Shown: piece after piece, positions 11,426 through 22,342 of the stretch
Numbering within the stretch: the stretch's first letter is position 1
How the letters are laid out: every line of letters begins with the position of its first letter
Assembly: GCA_017163975.1 (NCBI GenBank)
Contig: JAFFSR010000032.1
Coordinates: 1,237,001 to 1,301,000, forward strand
Reading direction: 5' to 3'
Source of the DNA: Anastatus disparis
Taxonomy: Eukaryota; Arthropoda; Insecta; Hymenoptera; Eupelmidae
Length of the DNA stretch: 64,000 nt
Translations under genes and position numbers: made by a program
Notes under the pieces: model-generated
The model's input: the letters and a program-made list of their open reading frames with translations, nothing else
Told to the model about the DNA's origin: nothing
The model's database searches: none

Positions 11426-11455
11426 AAATAAAACAAGTTCAAGATAACGAATAAA

Positions 11456-13538
11456 ATGGCTATAAGCTACTTAATCAACATCCTTATAGTATGGACCGCA
11501 GTCACGTCAGTAGTGAATTCTAAAGAACCAATCTATCGCATCACCCCTTACAGAAAAATCCAGGAATCTTCTATGAGGCTCAAGGCGAAATAAAACTCAT
11601 ACGCAGCCACTGCCGAATAAACATAATTTTGGACTTGCAAAACTTAAGGGATCCAATCCCTTGGAAAAGAAGCCAACTACAGAAAACTTACGACGACTGC
11701 TTAAAGGTATTCGAAAACAAATGTCACGAATATATTCCCATTACTTACTACCAGAAGAAACTTGACGACCTTCAATCACGATTCGATGAACTTACTAACA
11801 TCCTTGTCCCCACCACCCCGACCACCGTAGGAAATAATTTATCTCCCACGCTAACAAAGAGAGGAGCTCCTATAGAATTTATAGGATGGGCAAGCAAAAA
11901 ACTGTTTGGTACCATGGACGCGGAAGACAGAGAACAAATCAATCAACAAATAAATACTCTATACCAGAGTCAAGAGTCACTTTCTAAATTAGCAGCAAAC
12001 CAAACACACATAATTAGTTCGGACCTAAACCACATTCATCAAACGCTTAACAACTACAAAGAAGAACTTAACAAATTGCATAATGGTGTGTTAAATATAC
12101 TCAACGCCGCCTCTACGGTACAATCAGTAGAAATAAAAGCCTTGCAACTCAGTCCATGATAATTTGGTCAGCACAATTCGCACAATCATTAGATTCCCAT
12201 TTAGACTCCCTTAAGACTTTACTTAACACCATCGAAAGCACCACACATGGACATCTACACCCCTTAATTTTGAGTCAAAATCAGTTTCAAACCTTACTCA
12301 CGGTAATAAACAATCAAAATAACGACCACACCCTTCCGCTCGATCATTCCAAAATAACGCTGGAAAAATTATTGGCACTTTCTCAAACGAACATCTTTCT
12401 AATTCAAGGAAGATTGAACATGATAATAGATTTTCCCCTTACAGATCACACAAAATTTCTAAACTATAAAATCCACACCTTACCAATACCCAAAGAAATT
12501 TATAATAACCTTACAAGTTACGCAAGCATAAAACCAGAATACAGTAATCTAGTAGTTACTCCTGATTCACAAAAATATTTCCTTACTGACGCCATATATG
12601 TAAAAGATTGTTTGAGGAATAAAGAGACATATTTTTGCCTACCAAAATACCCAATACTCTCTTCCTCAAGCCCGCATACTTGCGAATATTCACTATATTC
12701 ACAACCAACCATGTAAGCTCTAAAAACCTGTAACCTATTAATCACAACTGACCCTAAACCCTACTGGAAAAAATTAGACTCAACAGACGAATGGCTTTAC
12801 TCAACCTTGAAGCCGATGCCCTTACATATCACATGTCAAGGAAACTCAGGTACAAACGTACAGCTACGAGAAACAGGACTATTCACATTACACGGCCAAT
12901 GCACCGCCCATAATCAGGACATAACTCTCTATGGAGTAAACACTATAAACGTAAACGACATTTACATGTATAACCCTAATATAACATACGACCTACCCCC
13001 ACTATTATCCCTCCAACAACCTCCAACCTTTTTCACCAAACCAGAAACTCTAAAAACCGAAACCACAGCACAATTAAAAAAATGGACAAAAAACAATAAT
13101 ATTATTTCATTGCAAGAGATTGAATCAAAATTCCGAGAAATAGCAAACATTCACCACGAGCGCAATCGCAGTTACACATTTGTTGCAGCTGGCTTTACCA
13201 CTAATCTGATAATAGGGACAATCACAATTTTTTTGGTTTGGAAATGTCAAACCTCAAATTGCTCAAAAAGAACTAACCGTTGTGAAAAACCAAATCCAAT
13301 ATACCTGCAAGAATATAATAAGAAACAAGCAGAAACAATATCCGATACTACCTACCTCACAGTTCAACCCTCACAACAGGTCCCAACTAATCATAGCACC
13401 CTCATAATATCTACACTACCCAATCCTGAAAATAATAACCATGAAAGACTAAACCATACTAATAGAAACTTTGAAAGATCACTGTCAATCTGCTCCCTTG
13501 ACGCGGAGTTACCTCCACAAAGTATAACATACGTCTAA
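11456..13538 (+). pseudogene. Errantivirus-type envelope gene, broken
   Basis: Starts at the ATG at 11456 with a hydrophobic leader of about 20 residues, then shifts frame near 11560. Downstream, frame 1 (to 12159) carries the ectodomain start, a dibasic KR cleavage-like site (~11856) followed by a GAPIEFIGWASKKLFGT stretch in the position of the fusion peptide, and heptad-like helices. Frame 3 continues from 12156 to 12716, where a TAA interrupts, and from 12717 to 13538. A hydrophobic membrane anchor lies at about 13173-13242 followed by a polar tail of ~95 residues. The organisation matches the F-protein-like Env of insect gypsy elements. Several lesions mean no Env can be made from this copy. 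Confidence 0.8.
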
Positions 13539-13797
13539 ACTAAATCATTACGTTATTATTAAAAAAAATTTTTTCATACAGTACAATAAAGAAAGACTAA
13601 TTTTAGAGGTGCCTTAACATCCAATCAACAAGGTTCGTCAGTATAATGATCCTTTTCTTTTGAATTTTTATAAAATTTTCATCGAAAATTATAAAGTATA
13701 GAGTATTGCTATTCATTCGTATTTATAATCTTAAAATTTAAACAACCATCAATAGCAAGCTAAATACGAATAAAACAATTATAATAGCGTAACATGC
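13539..13797. other. Post-env AT-rich spacer
   Basis: Contains an AATAAA at about 13584 shortly after the env stop. No coding sequence. Confidence 0.5.
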
Positions 13798-14340
13798 TGT
13801 AACGTTTTTTCCTTTTGGGAGGGGAAAATACATGTAACTCCTGTTGCCAGACGCTTCAGCGAGTTACCAGGGTAAGATCGGCAGGAGTCGGAGAGATTGG
13901 ATAACGGTATATGAAGGATAGTAACCAGGTAGTACACGTTTATTTATGTTAGGGAGTACCTTGGCTTTATTATACTCACTGCTATCTCACAACGACGATT
14001 ACAAATATGAGATAATAGTAACGTGTTAATCAAAGCTAAACCTAGTACCTTATATAATGCAAATAAACTAACCTAACCTTAAATGTAACTTACAGAAAAT
14101 AATTAACTCCTTGTTTGGATCGGCCACTTGACGGCTATTTAATATATTTAATAAAAGAAATACATTCACTTCATGTGGTGAAACTAAATAAGAAATCGTA
14201 GACTTTATGAAACAAATAAAATTCTAATTGTTGTAAAATTACCTAATCAGAAATAAAAGAAAGTAAATTAATTGATTAATTGTTAATTGATTTTGACAGA
14301 GTTTCGGCCGGGCCGGTCGGTTTTCCGTCGGCGGCCTTTT
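13798..14340 (-). repeat. LTR-like repeat, reverse-complement relative of 38622-39945
   Basis: From TGTAACG at 13798 the sequence matches the reverse complement of the solo LTR at 38622-39945. Shared blocks include CTCCTGTTGCCAGACGCTTC, a TAGGGAGTACC block and a GCCACTTGACGGC block. Similarity fades near 14340. I cannot find the other end or a target duplication, so it may be a truncated LTR, or a piece of a nested minus-strand LTR element. Confidence 0.65.
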
Positions 14341-14817
14341 CCTGTAACAAGAAAATAAGGAAAGAAACCAAAAGATTAATTACTGATTTAATTGAATGTT
14401 TAAATAAATGCGCGAGTATGTATGCTCGTCGCAATACAAAGCAAAATGTATAGTCATTTCGACGTTGTATTATAAAATGCTCCGAGAAATCCCCTACTGC
14501 TAGGCACGATTGCTATTGCTACACTATACAGAAGTTGCATCCTCACCGCTGTTATGACGTTAATATATACTCGAAACCAAATTTAAATTTATGATCCTAT
14601 GAAGGATAAATTCAACAAAGAATTTCACATAAGATCAATTATATTCATTAAAATTAATTATTATTACACATTTTAAATATATTTCGAAAATAATAATTTT
14701 TTTTTTCTTCGCCTAATACTTGTGCAGTTTCCGTTTTAATTTTTATTATCATTCGTGAAATGCACGCAACTAAACCTACCTTAAGAAAAGTTTTTAATAA
14801 ATCACCATCTTACCTGA
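14341..14817. other. No recognised feature
   Basis: AT-rich with a short GC-richer patch; no gene or repeat identified. Confidence 0.4.
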
Positions 14818-15877
14818 TTAATTTTCCTTCTGATGACATATCCTACAACGATGAGGAGAAGTCGTCACACAATCCGCATGAGAAATCACCCCACATGAGC
14901 ATCGTACCGAAGGGTCCGAGTACACGATTGTCTTTAGGCATTCAGAACAAACACCTACGATGGGAACGCTAGGAGTCTCTCCATCGTCCAACTTAAGCGG
15001 ATCAACTTCCGATTTCGCCGATCGCTTTTTCTCACGGTGCCTGCGCATCCTCATTTTAGAACCCGCTCTTTTTTTTAGCCTTTCCTCTTCCGACAAAATT
15101 ACCGGACGCTTTATATTTCTTTTCCCCTTTCCTTTAGGTCGAATCTTATTACCCGACTCCGAAACCATTAGATCTTTTGACGGAAGATCCGCAACAGTCT
15201 TAACCGGACCTTCTTGGTTTTTGTCCGCTCCAGCACCATCGCCGACATTCACAATATTCCCCAGCACTCCCATCGAGTCCTGAACTGACAACTGCATATA
15301 CGCGGCCCCTGCCGGATTATGTGGAGACACCGGCGAAATAATAGGCCGATAAAATCTACGGTCGTCCTGCGCACTGGTAGCCTCATCAACTTCACTGTCC
15401 TCGTGAGTCGCAGCACTATAACTAGCCCCTGAGCCGTCACTTATAGCGTTTTCACCATCCCACCTCCCACTAATATCATCCACACCTTTAAAGTATAGTG
15501 CCCTCACCCCAGAAACATCTCCACCCAAACACTGAACACTTCGGTCCACTAAATTCCGAAAACCCACGCCGCACTGCACTTCAACGTGATTTCCAATGTT
15601 TTCCGTCTGTCCACCCACACTCCTACCCATCAACTCCACTTGTCATCTTAGGCCGAACTGCACCCACACTTGTCATCTTAGGCCGAACTGCCTCCTCAAC
15701 CCTAGAGACAGTAGGTTGATTAGCATAAAACCTTAGGACATCAAGGAGACCGTTTACAACCTCCCGATTTTGATCGTTAGCAGACACACTGGGCTGATTG
15801 GCATACACCCTTATGACATCAAGAAGACTGTTCACAACCTTCCGATTTTGATCGTTAGCAGACATAATGAAGAACAA
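14818..15877 (-). CDS. Antisense ORF with basic region and C4HC3 zinc finger
   Basis: Lies on the strand opposite gag-pol-env, between env and the 3' LTR. The likely start is the ATG at about 15864, giving an N-terminus with a 24-residue unit (beginning SANDQNR) repeated twice in tandem, then a short AVRPKMTS repeat. A frame change at about 15640 leads into a 273-codon frame ending at 14818. That frame is acidic and Gly/Ser-rich, then very basic (RPKGKGKRNIKR; EEERLKKRAG...RHREKKR; a likely nuclear signal), and finishes with C-x2-C-x12-C-x-C-x4-H-x2-C-x7-C-x2-C. This C4HC3 order is PHD/RING-like with a short third loop. No homologue is recognised. It could be an accessory gene of the retroelement (an antisense gene placed as in some complex retroviruses) or part of a nested minus-strand element. 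The frame change may be an intron or a mutation. Confidence 0.55.
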
Positions 15878-17219
15878 CCTATAAAATTAAAGTTATCCTT
15901 TTATTCTAATAACAAAAATAATCTTAACTTAATAACATCATCAAGTCCCTACGATAACCACCAAGCGAAGTTACGCGCGAATGCTTGTACACACATTAAT
16001 CACTGATTGATTTACTCGAATTAATGTAACCAATAAAGTCAAGTACCCAATTTCAACTAGTTTAAGGTCACGTATAACATATAGTAAAGAACAAATACAT
16101 TTTATCGTATACGATTTTAATAAAAACGGACTAGAACTGCCATAAAACTATTAACCTATTAAACGAATAAACTTATAGAGAAAGATGCAAACTCAACATT
16201 TTCGATTTTAATTGCTGTAATATTTCTTTCAATTTTTTTGTCATTTCGTAAATCTTTCAAAATTTTAAACAACGTAAAATATTATAAAGTCAAAAGTTAT
16301 TTTACAAATATATAAAAATTTTTTTTATGTATACATAACTTTTAATATCAATCTAGTGTATTCAATTTTCAAGATATATCTTAAAAGAATTCCAAGATCG
16401 ATCTCGGGACATAGTCATGTAAAATTACCCATGATTAATAGCATCTGTCCTTAATACAATGTAATGTGGTTTATAAAAACGACTTTTTACAGTCTATTAT
16501 CATTTAAAAATTTCACATTTTAAGGAAACATAAAACGGACACTACACCTACACTCATAAATATTGACTATCTCTACATTTTAATGCAAAATTTTCAGGAA
16601 AAGACATGTATTAGATGTTGTAAATTTTAAAACAAATTTATTTATTAGCATTCACCAATTTTTAATTTCCGGTAACAGTTCAAATCAATTCTTAACTATA
16701 TGTATATCGTTCCTATTTTTAAATACAAATAAAAATAAGAAAAGTTCTAATTTATATTTTCTTAATTATAGTAAAACTATATCATTTTTTTTTTTACAAA
16801 AGATTTTAATTTTATTTGCAGAAAAATTCAATTCGAATTTCGAAAATTAAATAAACAAACTTTTAAAAATAGTACATTTTAAGCAAATATTATACTATAT
16901 TTTTGAAAAAAAAAAAAATTTTTTTTTTTTAACCTTCAATCTAGAAATATTCCATATACTAAATTACACTATCAAAATTGAATTACTTATCGATTTTCTT
17001 TATTTATTTTCAAAAATATTCTAAAATATCTTAAAATAAATTTATTAACATTTCTAACAAAATAACTCTTTTTCTTTCAACAAATTTTTTATAAATGATT
17101 TTGTTGACATGACAATTGTTGTTTTAATTAAGCGAATGGAAATCAAATGTGTCTATTTGAGTCAAATAGATTTCTTTTTAGCGAATATTTTACACATAAT
17201 TATTATTTTATGTTATATA
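15878..17219. other. AT-rich, no gene
   Basis: Homopolymer runs (A/T palindromic runs near 16900-16935) and no coding signature. If the antisense ORF is transcribed, its promoter should lie in the first part. Confidence 0.5.
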
Positions 17220-18116
17220 CCCTGGTAGAAAATGAAACGCTTTTTCTACCATTTTATGGCCATTTCTTTAAAGTGAAGAGCAGAAAATGGGAATGTTTTA
17301 TGGACATTATTTGAACTAATATGAAACGTTTTTTTCAACCTTCATAGTGGTAAAAAATGCTAATAAAATGTTGAGTCTGATCCACTATTATTTGAATATA
17401 GATAGTTAACAGTAGAGTCTATCAAATTGTGCTCTAATTGATTACTATTAAGAATCATTTAAGGTTTTTTCTTGAAAGTTATCATTAATCATTAATAGAA
17501 TCACTTTTGTTAATATATTCGCGCGTATATTTTGAGTTGTGATCGGATTGTTAGAGGTTATTTTTAAACGATTAATAAAATTTTCCATTTATTATTTTAA
17601 AAAACGATATTTTTATACTCGTTTCGTACTGCGTTTCATATTTTTATTTTAATAAAATTTAATATTATTTTTATTTTTATAAATTCCAATAAAAATAAAC
17701 ATTGACGAAGGAATGTGAATAAATACTAATCTATATTTTCTCGCCACGTGGCAAAAGTGAGGTTATGATTTTACCTATGATCTGAAAAATTAAGGACTCA
17801 TTACTAAAAAGTTATATAACTAGTCAAAAAAGTTGTCCACAGTTTACCTAATTTTTAGATAGCTGTTACTGATTTTTTCTCTCCGTTTACTTAAAATGCG
17901 TATTTTTTTGGCTAAATACAAAAATTTTGAACAACATTTTTATATTAGCATTTTTTGCCTATAAGATGCTAACCAATATACCAAAAAATTTGAGCTCTGC
18001 AGATTCAGCAAAAAATTGCCATTTATTCGTCAATATTGACATGACAAAATATTACTATTGACAATGGTCATAAATTGTTGTTTACACCATTTTTAATGTT
18101 CAAATTTCTACCAGGG
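17220..18116. mobile_element. Non-autonomous TIR transposon (897 bp), TA target
   Basis: Ends are perfect 12-bp inverted repeats, CCCTGGTAGAAA at 17220-17231 and TTTCTACCAGGG at 18105-18116, flanked by TA on both sides. No transposase frame inside. A TA duplication suits Tc1/mariner-like mobilisation, but the superfamily is not established. It is nested in the extra region of the giant retroelement. Confidence 0.75.
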
Positions 18117-18648
18117 TAATTGTAACAAATTTAACAGCAATTGGATTGCTACCCGAAATTGAGTATTTGACGTTATCAAAATTCTTTCTAATTTTTGTTG
18201 TTTTACTAAAATTTCGTTAAATTAGTAACCCTTACTATAAAACCCGTAACAATAAATTGATTTCAATGTTCTTAAAACTTTATCGAAAGATGCTCATGGC
18301 GTAACTTAATGCTCGCACATATAACAATACAAACAGCTAGTGACACCGATTACATACGACAGTCAGCTATATGTGACAATGCTTGGGCACGTGGACAGCG
18401 TAATTTGGCACGAGCGCGTGTAACACAGCGTAGAACATTTATTTAACAGTTATATACAAGTGACGGTATTCGGTTACAACACAGCTATACGTGCCGCGAA
18501 CTCAGCCCAATAGCGTTATTTAAATCAAAAATTCGGATATAAACAAACCAATTATAAAACACCATATTAATTAAAGAACAAATAATTAAGATAGAAACTA
18601 AACTTGAAATAAATTAATCAAATATTCAATTGGGAGAATGATTGCATG

Positions 18649-18679
<31 letters not shown>

Positions 18680-20144
18680 ATGTATGCATGTATGTATATA
18701 CGTATATAGGAATGTATGATTATGTATACGTTCAACCAACTCAAAGAATATTAATAATAACACTATATTACTCACCTCTGCAGACTTGTAATAAAAAGCA
18801 AACTATAACGCCACAGAAATAACCTAGAATCCCAATTCAATATAGTTTTATTAATTAAAGTCACTGTAAACACTATTACAAACACTAAATATAAATAAAC
18901 TGCCCTTTTCCTCCCTCTTCAAAATATCTATTCACAACTATTTTAGTCCTTACAAAACAAACCACGAATAATTTTCTATATACCACAATAATCAACAAGT
19001 GCTCGCAATTATGCATACAACCACACTGTTTAATTAATTTTAATAACGAACGTCAACATAATGAGTGCAGCACTTGACGGACAGCGTCATAACGTGCGCC
19101 ACTTAGAAGCTACGTCGGCCAACGAACATAATTTTTTTCCCACGCGCCACTAGTACGCCGCGCGTAGTAACACTAGGGCCCTACTCTACTACAGATAAGA
19201 CGGCGCACGACGTTTGAATCAAGTGGCCGATGCGAACACATATTGCAAGCTGCATACATATTATTTATGTCATGTATTGTTATACTACGTATATGTATGT
19301 ATATTGTACTGAATATGCAATGTGTGTATAGGTCTGTATGGGTTGCCTCTTGAACTTTTCATTTTTACCAAACTACAAGACAGTACATATTAAATAACTT
19401 TTTTTGAACATTGCTTATTATAATTTAAAAAAATTAATCATCTGAAGAATGATATGATATATAAATAAAAAATTATGGTTACTAGCGTGTGCCTGTTCTA
19501 ACGACAGAAGTATGAGATATGAAACTAGCAATACCATGTTTTTGAGAAAAAAAAAAAAGAAAAAATATTTTTTTTTCACGTTTTTAAACCCAGATTTTTT
19601 TTTGAACAAGCAATATAATTGCAAAATCCTTTTTGAATATGATTATATACATAAGAAAGCCTCAAATAAAATTTTAGCTATAGCTGCTACCTTTATAAAT
19701 ATGTTTTTCGATTAAAAACTTTAGAACATGCCGCGTAACTCATCTAAAATTACAACATTTTTCGCTTGCACATTTTGTGATTGTTTAAAAGTACTAAAAG
19801 AAACATTGTAAACAGTAGTTTAATATAAGGAAATAAATAATCATGGTGTTCAATCGATATATCAATGTAGTTACTCTTAAAAATCATTTTACGCTTCACA
19901 AAACAGTACGAGAAAAATGAAGAGATCCCGGAGACGGACCTATATATATATATGTATATATATGTACATATAAATATAGAAAAAAAGAAATGACTCAAGA
20001 AATCTTACCTCACAATTTTCTTTCTTAAATTTTTAATAACTGTTATTAATAAACTATTAAGTTTTACAAATGTCACTCTTCCTAAAGAAACAGCTTCTGT
20101 CGGCCTAAATTTTTATTTTTTCTTATTTTATTTTTAATGTTTTC

Positions 20145-20147
<3 letters not shown>
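18117..20147. other. No gene recognised; (TA)n at 18648-18675
   Basis: AT-rich with a less AT-rich patch at 19060-19260 (several CGCG-containing words). No TIR, LTR or protein signature found. Confidence 0.45.
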
Positions 20148-20180
<33 letters not shown>

Positions 20181-20395
20181 TATTATATCTACGGGCATTA
20201 CTGCCCTTTTTTAACACATAGAAATTCATTTTTAAAACAACATAATTTGACGTATTATTTAACGTGGTGTCAGCCCACGGCAGAGACAGCGAAAAAGCGA
20301 CCAGACGGGGAATCGATCCCGCGCCAACGGGAATACGAGTCACGCGCCTTAGCCACTACTCCACTGAACTCTACAATAGCTCTACAATTTTATAT
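20148..20395 (-). mobile_element. tRNA-derived SINE, minus strand
   Basis: Read on the minus strand: an A-box-like TGGCTAAGGCG (about 20343-20355), a B-box-like GGATCGATTCC (about 20310-20320), a unique body, and a terminal poly(A) of ~30 (the T-run at 20148-20179). Spacing of the boxes matches a tRNA-derived RNA polymerase III promoter. Clear target duplications were not found. It is not called a functional tRNA because the acceptor stem does not pair. Confidence 0.65.
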
Positions 20396-20596
20396 AGGAA
20401 AAAAAAAAAAAAGAAAACAAGAGAGAGACTTCTTATTAAATTTTTTTATTTATAAATATATACACTACTACTATAATAACTTACAATACTAAAACATATA
20501 ACCACTAAATCAAGCACCTCATAAAAAAACATATTATCCAAATTAAATTCATCATTTCCAAGATAAAAAGAATCATTCTCCCACCGATCCATTCTT

Positions 20597-20935
20597 CTAA
20601 AAACGCGGGTGATGGCCCAAGAACCAAACTGAAACAAATAAGTTTATTAATTTTTTTCTCCTCCTTTCTTTTCTTACGACTACTATCATAAGAAAATGAA
20701 AAGGAACTCACATCCACACGTCTCACGTGATGATACCGCGGCGGTGGGACGAAATCCTGATGACTCAGGGGCATTGGGGGATAGTCCTGTAGGACATCGT
20801 TCCTATGTCTCAAGTAGCGCCTGTAAAGCCTTGAGTCACGCCACAAATAGAACTAAAATTAAAAAACAAATTCACCAAAAATCCCGTAAAAAAAAAAAAA
20901 GAGAGAAATTAAGATCTTACTTGTATATTGACCAT
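20597..20935 (-). CDS. Possible spliced antisense small gene (~73 aa)
   Basis: Minus strand. Exon 1 20935-20921 starts with an ATG in an AAAATGG context; donor GTAAGA at 20920 and acceptor TTTTAG at 20853 bound a 68-nt intron. Exon 2 20852-20678 is open throughout and rich in Arg/Tyr/Pro (a PPMPLSHQDFVPPPRYHH stretch). A second 49-nt intron (GTAAGA ... TTTGTTTCAG, 20677-20629) leads to a short exon 3 ending at TAG 20599-20597. All splice signals are consensus-like, but the introns are near the minimum size and no homologue is recognised. It would be a second antisense gene in the extra region of the retroelement. Chance is a real alternative. Confidence 0.3.
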
Positions 20936-22330
20936 TTTCCTTTTCTTCTTTTCTTTTCTTTTCCTCTCCCTCTTTTCCTTTCTCCTTTTATATGTGGTCT
21001 GCTCAAAGACAAACTGCACTAAACATTAAATGCTATACACGAATGACAAGCAATTCGTTTGATTTAAAACAACTCCACTTCCCCTTCTTTCTCTCTGTTT
21101 TAAATTTCACTTAAGATACACACTAACAAACCGTAACATCTCTATCAGCGAATTCCTCGCTTTATAACTACAAAAAAAACGCTTAGCTAACAAAATTCAA
21201 AAGGAAAAATAAAAAAAGGAAAAAATATTATAACTCTACTATGACCAAACTTCAGTGCAACACGGAACTTAGCCACTATAACTACCTTCTTTAATTACTG
21301 ATCAAATTTCTTTACGATATATTCAGCCATAAACAATAATCAACAATTCATAAACTTTCCTTATTAACCGATACTGTACAATCTTAAAATTTCAAAAATT
21401 TTTTTTCTTCTCTTCTCTACTAAACTAAATTTCTTCAAACAAAAACAAAAAAAAAATAATTGTGTCAGTGAACTTATATATATATATATTGAAACAAATC
21501 TACGTATACACATTATTAGTGTTGTGAAACACCAAATGGGAAAAGATAGCCAAGATGATCGAAAACCTAAATATGAACTACAATGAGGAAATAAGAACAT
21601 ACATATCACAAGTAACCTGTACAGCTAATCACGAAATAACATACAGCTACAAAGAAATGCAACACCCAACCATTCAGTAAAGGAATTATTGACAACATTA
21701 ACGGAACCCGACTGTTGGGATTTTGAGCTTAATATCGAGTCCTTCGAATAAGGCTAAACATTGGTGGACAAATCTATAACATCTAGAAGAAACAACAATT
21801 TCACGACTACTTTAAGAACAACAAAACAAGGACAATTTTAGCTAAGTTTAATAATAACAATTTAATTTAAGAAATCTAATTTTTAATTTAAGTAAACAAT
21901 TATCTCAAATTCTGCGTAATATTAATATATATGTTCAAGCGAATCATTTATAATTTAAGCATTTCAAATTTTTATTCAATATACCGTATATTTTTTTTTC
22001 CTAATACCAAAATCAAAGATTAGATTTAAGAAATTTTTTTTTATTACTTCAAAACTTCTAGTAGGTAACCACATTTACTATAGTTCATTAAGTAAAAATT
22101 TTATTTTCTTTTCTCTTAGAAACAATATGTATAATTAGTTCAACCCCATAAATTCAAAATTAAGTTTTATCAAAGAACAACAAAACTAGTATTACAATAA
22201 AAGTCAAAGTGTCCAATGTAATTAAATATCTTAAAACCAATTGCATTATCTAACACCTTATCTATAAATCAGTTACCTAACTCGGTCAATTCTGCGACTC
22301 TTACGCTGATTGTCGGGACGACAATCGACC
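20936..22330. other. No gene; pyrimidine-rich tract at 20937-20995
   Basis: A CT-rich strand-asymmetric stretch is followed by AT-rich DNA up to the polypurine tract. Short frames here have no family features. Confidence 0.5.
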
Positions 22331-22342
22331 TGGGGGAGAAGG
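22331..22342 (+). promoter_or_regulatory. Polypurine tract
   Basis: TGGGGGAGAAGG ends exactly where the 3' LTR begins (TGTTACATCC at 22343). In LTR retroelements this RNase H-resistant tract primes plus-strand DNA synthesis; its position confirms that the 3' LTR belongs to the same element as the upstream genes. Confidence 0.85.

Noticed and set aside
20300..20360. Possible tRNA on the minus strand
   Set aside because: Box A/B only, followed by a SINE body and poly(A) tail; no cloverleaf.
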